The notes under the pieces were generated by a model. It searched no databases and was not told the DNA's origin. It was given only the letters and a program-made list of their open reading frames with translations. A stretch of DNA of 64,000 nt, taken from positions 612,501 to 676,500 of the forward strand of contig NC_013162.1 of the NCBI RefSeq assembly GCF_000023285.1, read 5' to 3'. Numbering within the stretch: position 1 is the first letter of the stretch; the number at the start of each line of letters is the position of its first letter. Source of the stretch: Capnocytophaga ochracea DSM 7271. Lineage in GTDB: Bacteria; Bacteroidota; Bacteroidia; Flavobacteriales; Flavobacteriaceae. Shown piece by piece: positions 1-9,034 of the stretch. A program made the position numbers and the translations under genes.

Positions 1-699
1 TGGATACAGTTTATAAACAGGCTCACTCTGCCAATATTCCTTCGTTTCAATATCCATAACCGTAAGGCGTCCTTTGAAGCCCGCCCCTGTATCTACATTT
101 GCTACTCCGTTTATAATAAGAGGTTTATCAGTCCCCAAGCGCGTCGTAGGTGTATGTCCTATATAAATTTCATTATAGAGTTTCAAACGGTTAGGATAGT
201 ACTTATCCGTTTTAGGAAGACTAACGCTACAAGCAAGTTCCCAAAGCGTTCTATCCCAATAGTACATCTGTTCGAAATGCTCGTGAGCAATCCCCCGCAA
301 ATTAGTAAATCCCGCGTGAAGAAAAAGCCTATTTTTGCTATCCAAGTAGTAATTTTCAAGCGAGTTTAAAAAATCAATATGAGCCTTTTTACGCTCTGCC
401 GAAACATTTCGATAAGCCTTTTCAGTAGCTTTTCCTCCGTGCAAACGCCAAAGAGTATCCATCTCTTTTCCTAAAAGAAACTCACGGCAAAGCGCATCGT
501 GATTCCCTCTGAGGAACAAACAACGCTGTTTCTTTTGGTATCCGATGAGAAAATCCATCACCTCGGGAGTCTCACTCCAACCATCAGCGTAATCACCAAG
601 GAAAATAAGGTAGTCATCAGCTTGTATATCAGCCCTTTCAAGCACCTGCACCAAAGCGCGTAAAGCACCGTGTATATCGCCTATAACAAGAGTTCGCAT
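1..699 (-). CDS. Calcineurin-like metallophosphoesterase (Ser/Thr phosphatase type), partial
   Basis: The gene starts at ATG 697-699 and is still open at base 1, so its C-terminus lies outside the window (233 codons seen). Phosphoesterase metal-binding blocks appear in order: GDIHG at residues 7-11, GDYAD at 35-39 and GNHD at 65-68, followed by an HAGF block and GHTP. This arrangement is that of PPP-type phosphatases and ApaH/PrpE-like hydrolases, which use two metal ions to hydrolyse phosphoesters in the cytoplasm. The substrate cannot be told; protein phosphatase or diadenosine-polyphosphatase activity are both possible. A candidate -7 box (CAAAAGTA on the plus strand, 740-747) lies about 40 bases upstream. 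Family assignment is firm, exact function is not. Confidence 0.88.
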   Translation of the reverse strand, partial: MRTLVIGDIHGALRALVQVLERADIQADDYLIFLGDYADGWSETPEVMDFLIGYQKKQRCLFLRGNHDALCREFLLGKEMDTLWRLHGGKATEKAYRNVSAERKKAHIDFLNSLENYYLDSKNRLFLHAGFTNLRGIAHEHFEQMYYWDRTLWELACSVSLPKTDKYYPNRLKLYNEIYIGHTPTTRLGTDKPLIINGVANVDTGAGFKGRLTVMDIETKEYWQSEPVYKLYP

Positions 700-739
700 A
701 GTGTTTAATTTTGCTATTATTCGTCTGTGAAAAGTTCGG

Positions 740-747
740 CAAAAGTA
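740..747 (-). promoter_or_regulatory. Candidate -7 box of the phosphoesterase gene
   Basis: On the minus strand this reads TACTTTTG, a match to the Bacteroidota TAnnTTTG consensus, about 40 bases before the ATG at 699. Transcription start not demonstrated. Confidence 0.5.
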
Positions 748-850
748 GTAATTTTTTTTCAATTATCAGACAATCTCTAATTTTCCACCTGCCCATCGCG
801 CTATAACCTCACATCACCTCCGTCATTCGTCACCACATTCCCCCTCATTG

Positions 851-890
851 AGGTAGCCAGCGACAGCTGGGTATGTGTAAAGGGGGAGGT
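851..890 (+). repeat. Dispersed repeat shared with 42187-42226
   Basis: The stretch running from GAGGTAGCCAGCGACAGC to the G-rich end is nearly identical to one in the purK-trmB spacer. Both are bordered by C-rich and G-rich runs that could pair as a hairpin. No coding sense seen. Confidence 0.7.
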
Positions 891-1031
891 TATCCCCTAG
901 TGCCTATGGCCTAAGGCCTATCACCTCTTCCTCTTTCTTTCGCCTCGAAACCCCGTTTTTAACATTTTTTACCTTGTTATACTATGCTATTAATCAATTA
1001 TTTATACACCCTTTCTATACCAATCGTCCAA

Positions 1032-1064
1032 GATTCGTATAAGCTTCCTATAAGCTCTCTATAA
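1032..1064 (+). repeat. 11-bp tandem array: GATTCGTATAA / GCTTCCTATAA / GCTCTCTATAA
   Basis: Three successive 11-bp units sharing the core NNCNTATAA. The same three units recur at 40489-40521 and, inverted, at 11903-11935. See the finding on 11-bp arrays. Confidence 0.85.
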
Positions 1065-1344
1065 GCTACCCCCACCCAAATTACAGCTCATCTTTTACCT
1101 TTTACCTAAACCACCTCTTCCGAACTTCTCCGTTTCCTTCCGATAGCTCCGATGTGTCACTTTTAGTGGCACACACTTTGCCAAAGTTTGAAACTTTGGC
1201 AAAGTTAATTACTGGCATTTCTGGTATTATTGGCATTCCCGGTATTATTGGCATTATTGGCATTTATCTCATTTTCTAATTCTCTAATTTGCTAATTTTC
1301 TCTGCCTGTTGTGCTACGAACTTGCTAATTTGCTAATTATTCTC

Positions 1345-1352
1345 TATCTTTG
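1345..1352 (+). promoter_or_regulatory. Candidate -7 box TATCTTTG before the DoxX gene
   Basis: TATCTTTG fits the Bacteroidota -7 consensus and is preceded by a TTTGC at about 1329, near the expected -33 position. The DoxX ATG follows 30 bases later. Confidence 0.65.
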
Positions 1353-1382
1353 CCCCCGTAAACTTAAAAACCCTTTTATAAA

Positions 1383-1787
1383 ATGAAAAACAAAGATTTT
1401 GGACTCCTCGTCCTCCGCCTCACCATAGGCTTGCTTATGCTTCCTCACGGCATCAATAAATTATTACACGCCGATGCCTTTGGATATGTTCAAAGTACCT
1501 TAGTAGCCAAAGGTCTTCCCACCTTCATTGCCTATGGGGTATATCTTAGCGAAATCATCGCTCCTATAATGATTGTATTAGGCTTCCGAACCCGTTTAGC
1601 CGCTCTTATAATGGTACTCGGCGGAATTAGCACGCTCTTTTTGGCGTATGGAGGTCAAATTACCGCAGTTACGGCTCACGGTGGTTGGGCTCCTGAACTC
1701 CCTGGACTATTCCTTTTCGGTGCTTTAGCTTTGTTCTTTACCGGAAGTGGCAAACACGCCATTTCCACTCGCCACAAATGGGATTAA
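1383..1787 (+). CDS. DoxX family membrane protein
   Basis: A 134-residue protein with four hydrophobic segments spread over nearly its whole length, as in DoxX/DoxD-like integral membrane proteins. The N-terminal half has the family pattern with a conserved R and HG..KL (residues about 12-27, LRLTIG...LPHGINKL). Members are small inner-membrane proteins linked with oxidative-stress or thiosulfate:quinone functions in some species; the biochemical role here is unknown. It ends three bases before hflX, so the two are probably co-transcribed from the promoter at 1345. Family call is good. Confidence 0.85.
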   Translation: MKNKDFGLLVLRLTIGLLMLPHGINKLLHADAFGYVQSTLVAKGLPTFIAYGVYLSEIIAPIMIVLGFRTRLAALIMVLGGISTLFLAYGGQITAVTAHGGWAPELPGLFLFGALALFFTGSGKHAISTRHKWD

Positions 1788-1790
1788 CGA

Positions 1791-2996
1791 ATGTTAGAAC
1801 AAGTCAATCTTACCTACGAGAAAGTAGTACTTGTAGGGATTATCAATCAAACACAAACCGAAGAAAAATCTAAGGAATATTTAGACGAACTCGAATTTCT
1901 TACTTACACAGCTGGGGGTGAAGTGCTCAAACGCTTCACCCAAAAGCTTGATGTGCCTAACCCTAAGACCTTCATCGGCACCGGTAAGATGGAGGAAGTA
2001 CAGCAATTTGTTGAAGAAAATGAGGTAGGTACTGTCATCTTCGACGATGAACTCACCCCTGCTCAACAGAAGAATATCGAGCGTATTCTCAAAGCAAAGA
2101 TATTAGACCGCACAGGGCTCATTCTCGATATCTTTGCTCAGCGTGCACAAACCAGCTATTCGCGCACACAAGTCGAATTGGCACAATACGAATACCTCTT
2201 ACCGCGCCTTACGGGATTATGGACGCACCTCGAACGTCAGCGAGGCGGTATCGGTATGCGTGGTCCTGGTGAAACCGAAATCGAAACCGACCGCCGTATC
2301 GTGCGCGACCGTATTGCCCTGCTCAAAAAGAAACTCACCGCTATCGATAAGCAAATGGCAACTCAACGCAGTAATCGCGGAGCATTAGTGCGTGTGGCGC
2401 TCATCGGCTATACCAACGTAGGCAAATCTACCCTAATGAACGTAATAAGCAAAAGCGAAGTCTTTGCCGAAAACAAGCTCTTTGCCACCCTCGATACCAC
2501 CGTGCGCAAGGTTGTGATTGAGAACCTACCGTTCTTGCTCAGCGATACCGTAGGGTTCATTCGCAAACTGCCTACCCAGCTCATCGAGTCGTTTAAAAGT
2601 ACCCTCGACGAGGTACGTGAAGCCGATTTGCTCTTGCACGTAGTTGATATTTCACACCCCAACTTCGAGGAGCATATCCAATCAGTAAACCAAATATTAG
2701 CCGAAATTCACAGCGCCGATAAGCCCACCATTATGGTATTCAATAAGATTGATGCGTATACCAATGAAGAAATAGCCGAAGACGATTTGGCTACCGAGCG
2801 CACTAAAAAACACTTCACTCTTGAGGAATGGAAACAAACTTGGATGCAACGAATGGGGCGCGATGTACTCTTCATTTCGGCACTCAATAAAAACAATCTC
2901 GAAGAATTCCGTGAGGTGGTGTACGAAAAGGTAAAGGAGATACACATCACTCGCTTTCCTTTTAATAATTTTTTATACGAAAAAATAGATGAATAA
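1791..2996 (+). CDS. hflX: GTPase HflX
   Basis: HflX is a ribosome-associated GTPase that splits or rescues stalled 70S ribosomes under stress. The 401-residue protein has the N-terminal HflX domain, the family signature RGGIGMRGPGETEIETDRR near residues 150-168, then a GTPase domain with G1 GYTNVGKST near 206-214, G3 DTVGFI and G4 NKID. Length is usual. It starts three bases after the DoxX stop, and its end overlaps the ATG (2989) that would naturally start the next gene. Role taken from the family; identification is secure. Confidence 0.96.
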   Translation: MLEQVNLTYEKVVLVGIINQTQTEEKSKEYLDELEFLTYTAGGEVLKRFTQKLDVPNPKTFIGTGKMEEVQQFVEENEVGTVIFDDELTPAQQKNIERILKAKILDRTGLILDIFAQRAQTSYSRTQVELAQYEYLLPRLTGLWTHLERQRGGIGMRGPGETEIETDRRIVRDRIALLKKKLTAIDKQMATQRSNRGALVRVALIGYTNVGKSTLMNVISKSEVFAENKLFATLDTTVRKVVIENLPFLLSDTVGFIRKLPTQLIESFKSTLDEVREADLLLHVVDISHPNFEEHIQSVNQILAEIHSADKPTIMVFNKIDAYTNEEIAEDDLATERTKKHFTLEEWKQTWMQRMGRDVLFISALNKNNLEEFREVVYEKVKEIHITRFPFNNFLYEKIDE

Positions 2997-3683
2997 ACTA
3001 ATTTACTATTGGCTACGACAGCCTTATGTTGCACCTCATTAGCAGTTGCTCAAAACGATGAAAACCTCAACACCGATCGCCCCGACCAAAGTGAAGGGGT
3101 ATACACCCTGCCCAAAGGTCAGTTTCAAATAGAAAATGGTTTAGTTTTCAGCAAAGAAGAAAGCAGTGATAACCTAATGTTACGCTACGGACTCATCACA
3201 AACACCGAACTCCGATTAGAAGCCGATTTCGACCTCCGTACCCCCGATTTTAGTAGTACTACTTTCAGCATAAAACAGCGTTTATACGAATCGGAACAGC
3301 GTTATATCCCCTCAGTGGGACTCATCGGTTATGGACAATACAGCAAAACAGACGCTAAGACTTATACTTTCGACGCTTGTTTAGCTTTTGAAAGCTCTCT
3401 TACCGACCAGCTTTCATTAGCTTATAGTGCTCGTAGCTCTGAACAATTTAAGAATTTAGATGTTACTGCTCAGGTCAATTATGCTCCCAACAACAAGCTA
3501 TGGAGCTTTGTTGAGTATTACGCTTCCTATAATGGAATGCGTGCTCCTGAGCACAATATCAATGCAGGAATTGCCTATCTCCTAAAACCTAATTTTCAAA
3601 TAGACCTCAGCGGAGGGCGTACCCTTTGGCAACCAGAACCTCAATATTTTGTAGGGGTGGGAATAGGATATTTATTCATTTAA
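2989..3683 (+). CDS. Putative outer-membrane beta-barrel protein; N-terminal frameshift suspected
   Basis: The reading frame seen (TTG at 3009 to the stop at 3683, about 224 residues) begins inside a signal peptide (ATTALCCTSLAVAQ) with no basic N-terminus. An ATG at 2989, overlapping the hflX stop, gives MNKLIYY but is one base out of frame; adding one base near 3007-3009 would yield MNKLIYYLATTALCC..., a complete signal peptide. So either the gene starts at TTG 3009 or one base is missing. The mature part starts with NTDRPDQSEG and continues as alternating strands ending in GVGIGYLFI, like the transporter or phenol-degradation MetA-like beta-barrel families of Bacteroidota. Substrate unknown. 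Confidence 0.65.
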
Positions 3684-3812
3684 CAATATGGAAAATTTCG
3701 CCCGAAGTATGGCTTTTGCATCTCTAATTCCCCTCACAGAGGGGGCAGGAAGAGGTTTCTTCATTATTAATCACTAACCCATTAATCATTAACAATTAAT
3801 CATTAAAAAAAA

Positions 3813-4796
3813 TTGCCTAAAATAGGAAACATAGATTTAGGAGATTTCCCTTTATTGCTTGCACCTATGGAAGATGTAAGCGATCCTCCCTTTCGTCGCC
3901 TCTGCAAAATGCACGGAGCTGATATGCTTTACAGTGAGTTTATCTCTTCCGAAGGACTCATACGCGACGCCATTAAAAGCCGTCAAAAGTTAGATATTTT
4001 CGATTACGAACGTCCCGTAGGCATACAAATTTTTGGAGGTGATGAAGAAGCAATGGCGCTCTCAGCTAAAATCGTTGCCACTGTAAACCCCGATTTAGTA
4101 GACATCAACTTTGGTTGTCCTGTAAAGAAGGTTGTAAGCAAAGGTGCAGGAGCGGGGGTATTGAAAGATATCGATTTGATGGTGCGCCTTACCAAAGCAG
4201 TCGTAAACAGTACCCATTTACCTGTAACCGTAAAAACGCGTTTAGGCTGGGACGAGCAAAGTATCAATATAGAAGAAGTAGCCGAACGTCTGCAAGATGT
4301 AGGTATCAGCGCGCTTACCATTCACGCCCGTACCCGTAGCCAGATGTACAAAGGTCACTCCGATTGGAGCTACATTGCCAAAGTGAAGAACAATCCTCGT
4401 ATCCATATTCCTATTTTTGGTAACGGCGATATCGATAGTCCTGAAAAAGCCTTAGAATACCGCAATACTTACGGTGTTGACGGTATAATGATAGGTCGTG
4501 CAGCCATTGGTTATCCGTGGATATTTAATGAAATAAAGCATTATTTTGCAACGGGAAAGCTTCTCCCCTCCCCTACTATATCCGATCGTGTAGAAGCTGC
4601 TAAAAACCATCTATTATGGTCGGTAGAATGGAAAGGTGAACGACAAGGAGTGTTGGAAATGCGCAGGCATTATGCTAATTATTTTAAGGGGATTCCTAAT
4701 TTTAAAGAACATCGCCAGCGATTAGTAACGTTAGATTCCTCAGAAGAAATAATAAGAGAACTCGAAGTAGTGAGAGAATTAAAAAGGGAAGTCTAA
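3813..4796 (+). CDS. dusB: tRNA-dihydrouridine synthase (DusB type), TTG start
   Basis: The enzyme reduces uridine to dihydrouridine in the D-loop of tRNAs with FMN and NADPH. The 327-residue TIM barrel begins with the family block LLLAPMEDVSDPPFR (residues 14-28) and has the active-site cysteine in DINFGCPVKK near residue 100, then VTVKTRLGW and ALTIHARTRSQ, and GNGDI further on. A stop at 3804-3806 and no upstream ATG leave TTG 3813 as the only start that keeps the conserved N-terminus (PKIGNIDLGDFPLLLAPM). The leader is a run of AATCATTAA-like repeats. DusB versus another Dus subtype is inferred from the whole pattern. Confidence 0.92.
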   Translation: MPKIGNIDLGDFPLLLAPMEDVSDPPFRRLCKMHGADMLYSEFISSEGLIRDAIKSRQKLDIFDYERPVGIQIFGGDEEAMALSAKIVATVNPDLVDINFGCPVKKVVSKGAGAGVLKDIDLMVRLTKAVVNSTHLPVTVKTRLGWDEQSINIEEVAERLQDVGISALTIHARTRSQMYKGHSDWSYIAKVKNNPRIHIPIFGNGDIDSPEKALEYRNTYGVDGIMIGRAAIGYPWIFNEIKHYFATGKLLPSPTISDRVEAAKNHLLWSVEWKGERQGVLEMRRHYANYFKGIPNFKEHRQRLVTLDSSEEIIRELEVVRELKREV

Positions 4797-4800
4797 TAAT

Positions 4801-5934
4801 CTAAGCTTTTTTACTTTTTATTTTTAGTAAACCATAGGTGAGCATTCCTAAAACAAATGAAGCAGTAATCGCCAAAGTAAAACTCCCTACTAAGTATTGC
4901 AACAAATTGTTTTTGATGTATTCCATTGCGGTGAGGTCTCCTTGCGGAAGAATCGTGCCCCCCACAAAAAAAGTACCTATTTTAAGAGAAGTGAAAATAA
5001 GCACCGGTATCATTGGGGGAATACTCACATTCGAGCAGATAAAAGCCAATGTTTTGTTCAAATTGAAGAATACTGCCAAAGTAATAGTAAGTATGGTTTG
5101 AAATCCCCAAAAAGGCGCAATGCCAAAGAATACACCTAATGCTACCGAACCTGCCTTCACACTATCGCTACTGTCGCTCTCTAATATATCTTCTTTAATA
5201 AAACGTTTGAGACTCTTCTTCTTAGCATCTCTAAAGAAATTACGCGGTTTGATATAGAAGAGCGCAATGAGCACCAACACACTATTCAGCACACTGATAC
5301 GTATAAAATCCCTAAACGGACGAAAATGCGAAACTCGTTCTTCGGGGTCGTACAACACTTGTATAGGTACATTCTTCAGTTGTACCCCATTCCAACTACT
5401 GCGCACTAATATCTCTATCTCAAACTCAAACTTTTCGGTGTAATATTTCTTAGGAATGTACTGCAAAGGATATAACCTATATCCTGATTGCGTATCAGGA
5501 AGATTGACGCCCGTTTCGAGGTGAAACCAGAAGTTAGAAAATTTATGCCCGAAGCTACTTTTCTTAGGTACCCCGTCTTGGGTCATATTCCTACTACCTA
5601 CCAATAGAGTAGGTTCGCTTTCCGCTTCGATAGTAGCTATAAATACAGGTATATCTTCGGGGTAATGTTGTCCGTCGGAGTCGATGGTAAGGGCATAGTC
5701 GTAACCTAAATTGCGAGCTTTGTCAAACCCTATACGTAGGGCATTGCCTTTGCCTTTATTCTTAGGAAGATGAATAATACTGAGCTCAGGGTAACGAGCA
5801 AGTATATCGGGAGTAGCATCGGTTGCGCCATCATTCACTATGATAATGTGAGAGGTATAACGCAACACCCCATCAATCACACGAGCGAGGGTTTTAGCAT
5901 TGTTATAAGTAGGAATTAAAACGCAATAGTTCAT
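4801..5934 (-). CDS. Glycosyltransferase family 2 with C-terminal DUF2062 membrane domain
   Basis: Residues 1 to about 220 form a GT-A glycosyltransferase 2 domain resembling dolichol-phosphate mannosyltransferases: MNYCVLIPTYNNAKTL at the start, IIVNDGATD, and the metal-binding DSDGQHYP near residues 87-94. The rest is a DUF2062 domain with several membrane helices (VALGVFFGIAPFWGFQTIL). This fusion is common in Bacteroidota and suggests transfer of a sugar at the inner-membrane face, possibly to a polyprenyl phosphate carrier. Its ATG overlaps the stop of the upstream gene (5931-6413) by four bases, so the pair is translationally coupled. Acceptor and donor unknown. Confidence 0.88.
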   Translation of the reverse strand: MNYCVLIPTYNNAKTLARVIDGVLRYTSHIIIVNDGATDATPDILARYPELSIIHLPKNKGKGNALRIGFDKARNLGYDYALTIDSDGQHYPEDIPVFIATIEAESEPTLLVGSRNMTQDGVPKKSSFGHKFSNFWFHLETGVNLPDTQSGYRLYPLQYIPKKYYTEKFEFEIEILVRSSWNGVQLKNVPIQVLYDPEERVSHFRPFRDFIRISVLNSVLVLIALFYIKPRNFFRDAKKKSLKRFIKEDILESDSSDSVKAGSVALGVFFGIAPFWGFQTILTITLAVFFNLNKTLAFICSNVSIPPMIPVLIFTSLKIGTFFVGGTILPQGDLTAMEYIKNNLLQYLVGSFTLAITASFVLGMLTYGLLKIKSKKA

Positions 5935-6413
5935 AGTCCCATTTTCTTTTTCTCTCCATCGTTAAACACTTTCGACTTCTTTACAAACCCAGCTATATAC
6001 TTTTGTAGTTCACGGGTTTGCTGAGCGTAGTGTGCAAGTATAAAATCCTTATCGTCTGTGATGTCGTTGCGATAGGGTACTACTTTGGGCAAGTGTTCTT
6101 GCACACTGAGGCGTATCAGGTGAAGTTCAGCGTTTTGAGGTTGCTGTTTGAGAGCGTTTTCTAAGAGCGGTTTACCCTCTTTGAGCAGGGCAATACGGTT
6201 ACCTCCAAATTTTGCCAGTATCATCTTACTCGCCCCTTTATAGGCACTTAGCACCACATCGGTAGTAGGAGCATTAGCCATTAGCTCTACAAAAGCTACA
6301 GCATTCTCTTTGCTATCGGAAGCCGTAGTATAAGCGGTGCGTAGTTTCTCAAGGCTCTGTGCTTGCAGTGCTCCAAAACTCAAGAATAATATGATGAAGT
6401 AGATGTGTTTCAT
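5931..6413 (-). CDS. Exported protein of unknown function
   Basis: A 160-residue protein with a clear signal peptide (MKHIYFIILFLSFGALQAQ, cleavage after AQA/Q) and a predicted mostly helical mature part with TPR-like spacing (LLENALKQQPQNAELHLIR). I do not recognise a named family. It shares a four-base ATGA overlap with the downstream glycosyltransferase gene, so a joint role at the cell envelope is plausible. It is probably periplasmic. Confidence 0.7.
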   Translation of the reverse strand: MKHIYFIILFLSFGALQAQSLEKLRTAYTTASDSKENAVAFVELMANAPTTDVVLSAYKGASKMILAKFGGNRIALLKEGKPLLENALKQQPQNAELHLIRLSVQEHLPKVVPYRNDITDDKDFILAHYAQQTRELQKYIAGFVKKSKVFNDGEKKKMGL

Positions 6414-6484
6414 TTAGCCTATAAGTTCTTCAACTTTGCCAAAGTTCAAACTTTGGCAAAGTCTTATCTGTTTTCTCTTATCTG

Positions 6485-7813
6485 TTACTTGAAAATCGCT
6501 CTATACAGGTCGCTACCATTGGCATATAGCAAAAGGGCTATTAAAATAGCAAAACCTACCATTTGGGCGTGTTCTAATACTTTTTCACTCGGTTTTCTAC
6601 CCGTTACCATTTCGTATAGGAGGAATACCACGTGTCCGCCGTCTAAGGCTGGGATAGGCAAAATATTCATAAAGGCTAAGGCAATAGATAGAAAAGCAGT
6701 GATATGCCAAAAAGCGAGCCAATTCCAAGACGATGGGAAGAGCTTTCCTATAGAACCAAAGCCTCCTACTTCACTGGCTCCCTTCTTGGTAAAGATAAAT
6801 TTAAACTGGGCTACATAGTCGTGTAGCACATTGTAACCGTATGCAATTCCGTGACTGAGGGCTTCTCCTAAACTGTAAGTCTTATGGGTAAATTGTACCT
6901 CACCTTCGGTTTGCATACCACTGATACCTATTTTTTTATTACTGTCGGGAAGGACGCTGAGGGTCATTGGCTTTCCGTTGCGCTCAATAGCAAAAGTGAG
7001 AGGAGTGTTCTCAGGAGCCATTGCAAGGGCAGGAGTTACATCGGAGAAATAGTAAATAGGTTCTCCATTGATGCTTAACAGCTTATCGCCCTTTTGTAAA
7101 CCTGCTTTCTGAGCAGGCATTCCCACTATTACTGTATCGATAATGGGTTTTACTTTTACACTAAAAGGAGTCGTTTCTCCTCGTAAATAGAGCATCTTCC
7201 CAATAGAATCGGGGAGAGATAGAGTACGCACAGTTCCGTCTTGTCCTTTTACGGTAAGCTCACTGGTATTGCGCAACAAGATATATTTACTTACATCGGC
7301 TACGCTTTCTAAGGGTTTGCCATTAATAGCGGTTACAATATCGCCGTTCTGGAACCCATAAGCGCGCATTGTGCGGGTTACTGCAAAACCTTCCTTAATA
7401 CCTTCGGGTTTGAGCTGGTCTTGCCCCCAAGTGAAGAGTATCATCGCGTAAATAATGAAACCTAAGAGCAGGTTTACCGTTACACCACCTACCATAATGA
7501 TAAGGCGTTGCCACGCAGGTTTAGAACGGAACTCCCACGGCTGTGGAGGTTGCGCCATTTGCTCCTTGTCCATACTCTCATCAATCATACCGGCAATCTT
7601 CACGTAGCCACCCAACGGTAGCCACCCGATGCCGTATACTGTTTCGCCTATCTTCTTCTTAAAAAGGGCAAACTTCACATCGAAGAAAAGAAAAAACTTT
7701 TCTACTCTTGTTTTAAAGAGTTTAGCAGGTATAAAATGTCCTAACTCGTGTAGGACTACTAAAATTGAAAGACTCAGAATCAGCTGAGCCGCTTTTATTA
7801 AAAATACTTCCAT
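6485..7813 (-). CDS. rseP: RseP-type site-2 membrane metalloprotease
   Basis: An intramembrane zinc protease that cleaves membrane-bound regulators such as anti-sigma factors. The 442-residue protein has HELGH at residues 22-26 in the first membrane helix, the early GYVKIAGM block, two PDZ-like regions in the middle (including GMPAQKAGLQKGDKLLSING) and the third zinc ligand motif NILPIPALDGGH near residue 385, followed by the last helices. Length and order are those of RseP/YaeL. Which anti-sigma factor it acts on cannot be told here. It is followed by rlmN on the same strand. Confidence 0.95.
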   Translation of the reverse strand: MEVFLIKAAQLILSLSILVVLHELGHFIPAKLFKTRVEKFFLFFDVKFALFKKKIGETVYGIGWLPLGGYVKIAGMIDESMDKEQMAQPPQPWEFRSKPAWQRLIIMVGGVTVNLLLGFIIYAMILFTWGQDQLKPEGIKEGFAVTRTMRAYGFQNGDIVTAINGKPLESVADVSKYILLRNTSELTVKGQDGTVRTLSLPDSIGKMLYLRGETTPFSVKVKPIIDTVIVGMPAQKAGLQKGDKLLSINGEPIYYFSDVTPALAMAPENTPLTFAIERNGKPMTLSVLPDSNKKIGISGMQTEGEVQFTHKTYSLGEALSHGIAYGYNVLHDYVAQFKFIFTKKGASEVGGFGSIGKLFPSSWNWLAFWHITAFLSIALAFMNILPIPALDGGHVVFLLYEMVTGRKPSEKVLEHAQMVGFAILIALLLYANGSDLYRAIFK

Positions 7814-7866
7814 TCTTTTTTAGGTAAAAGGTAACAGGTAATATGACGCAAATGTTATGCCACCAT

Positions 7867-8919
7867 TCACTTTTCACTATTCACTTTCTTATTTGCTAAT
7901 TGTCCGCAAGCGGCATCGATGTCTTTACCACGGGAGTGGCGAACGGTAACGGTGATGCCTGCCTCTTCAAGCATTGTTTGGTAAAGTTCAAGCGCTTTAG
8001 GGTCGGCTTGTTGAAATGCTCCATCGTCAATAGGGTTGTACTCAATGAGGTTTACCTTAGAAGGGGCAAACTTACAAAACTTTATCAGTGCTTCTACGTC
8101 CTTCTTCTGGTCGTTGATCCCCTTCCACACTACGTACTCATAAGTAATACGGTTTTTGGTTTTTTGATACCAATACGCTAAGGCTTCGCGTAGTTCTTCC
8201 AGTGGAAATTGCTCATTGAAAGGCATAATGCCCGTGCGCACACTACTGATAGCCGAGTGCAAAGATACAGCTAATTTGAATTTTACCTCATCATCAGCCA
8301 TTTTTTTTATCAATTTGGGGATACCCGAAGTGGATAGCGTAATGCGTTTAGGCGACATTCCTAAGCCCTCAGGCGAAGTAATCTTGTCGATTGCCTTCAA
8401 TACATTATTATAGTTCATCAGCGGTTCGCCCATTCCCATAAATACTATGTTAGAGAGCGGACGACCAAAGAAAGCGCGACTCTGCTCATCGATTACCTTT
8501 ACTTGGTCGAATATCTCATCGGGGAGGAGATTGCGCATACGTTTTAAGCGAGCTGTGGCACAAAACGAACAGTTGAGACTACACCCCACCTGACTGGATA
8601 CGCAAGCGGTGGTGCGAGTATCGGTAGGAATTAGCACCGACTCTACTAATAACCCGTCGTGCAAACGCACTGCGTTTTTAATCGTACCATCGTTACTGCG
8701 CTGCATCACATCTACTTTGATATGGTTGATGCTAAAATGTTCGCTGAGCATCTCGCGAGTAGCTTTGGGCAGTGAGGTCATCTCCTCGAAAGTATGCACG
8801 CCTTTCTGCCACAACCATTCATATACTTGGTTGCCACGGAAAGGTTTATCGCCATTACTCTCGAAGAAAGCGCGAAGTTCCTCCTTAGTAAGAGCGCGTA
8901 TGTCGCGTTTTTGTTGCAT
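7867..8919 (-). CDS. rlmN: Dual-specificity 23S rRNA/tRNA methyltransferase RlmN
   Basis: A radical-SAM enzyme that methylates C2 of A2503 in 23S rRNA and A37 in tRNAs. The 350-residue protein has the iron-sulfur motif CSLNCSFC at about residues 112-119, the SAM-binding MGMGEPLMNY, and the second methyl-carrying cysteine in DIDAACGQL near the C-terminus. Both key cysteines are present. Start MQQKRDIRALTKEEL fits the family N-terminus. The spacer to rseP is about 50 bases, so they may share a transcript, but rlmN is the upstream gene. Confidence 0.96.
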   Translation of the reverse strand: MQQKRDIRALTKEELRAFFESNGDKPFRGNQVYEWLWQKGVHTFEEMTSLPKATREMLSEHFSINHIKVDVMQRSNDGTIKNAVRLHDGLLVESVLIPTDTRTTACVSSQVGCSLNCSFCATARLKRMRNLLPDEIFDQVKVIDEQSRAFFGRPLSNIVFMGMGEPLMNYNNVLKAIDKITSPEGLGMSPKRITLSTSGIPKLIKKMADDEVKFKLAVSLHSAISSVRTGIMPFNEQFPLEELREALAYWYQKTKNRITYEYVVWKGINDQKKDVEALIKFCKFAPSKVNLIEYNPIDDGAFQQADPKALELYQTMLEEAGITVTVRHSRGKDIDAACGQLANKKVNSEK

Positions 8920-8948
8920 ATATTTGTGTTAGAGATGAGGCTTTGCCT

Positions 8949-8983
8949 CAGAAATCTTACAAATCAATTCAAATCAAACAAAG
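8949..8983 (-). repeat. Short piece resembling the AATTAACGTGAGTTCG repeat family
   Basis: CAGAAATCTTACAAATC and CAAATCAAACAAA resemble the middle of the repeat copies at 56473 and 61635. A GAGGCTTTGCCTC hairpin precedes it. Weak, partial match. Confidence 0.35.
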
Positions 8984-9034
8984 AAGTATGAATAAAGGCG
9001 TTAGCTTCAACTTTGACAAAGTTTACGACCCTAA

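Larger units (their letters stand above)
775..1340 (+). repeat. Mosaic intergenic element, copy 1 (gap 700-1382)
   Basis: No gene is seen in this 683-base gap. It holds modules in order: a block shared with 42.2 kb (851-890), a module around CGAAACCCCGTTTTTAAC (about 945-965), an 11-bp repeat array (1032-1064), a TTTACCTTTTACC stretch, a TTTGCCAAAGTTTGAAACTTTGGCAAA inverted pair (about 1175-1205) and a run of ATTATTGGC-like 9-mers (1210-1266). A strongly similar series lies in opposite orientation at 11650-12180, and parts recur at 18.3 and 40.5 kb. It sits directly upstream of the DoxX promoter. Confidence 0.75.
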
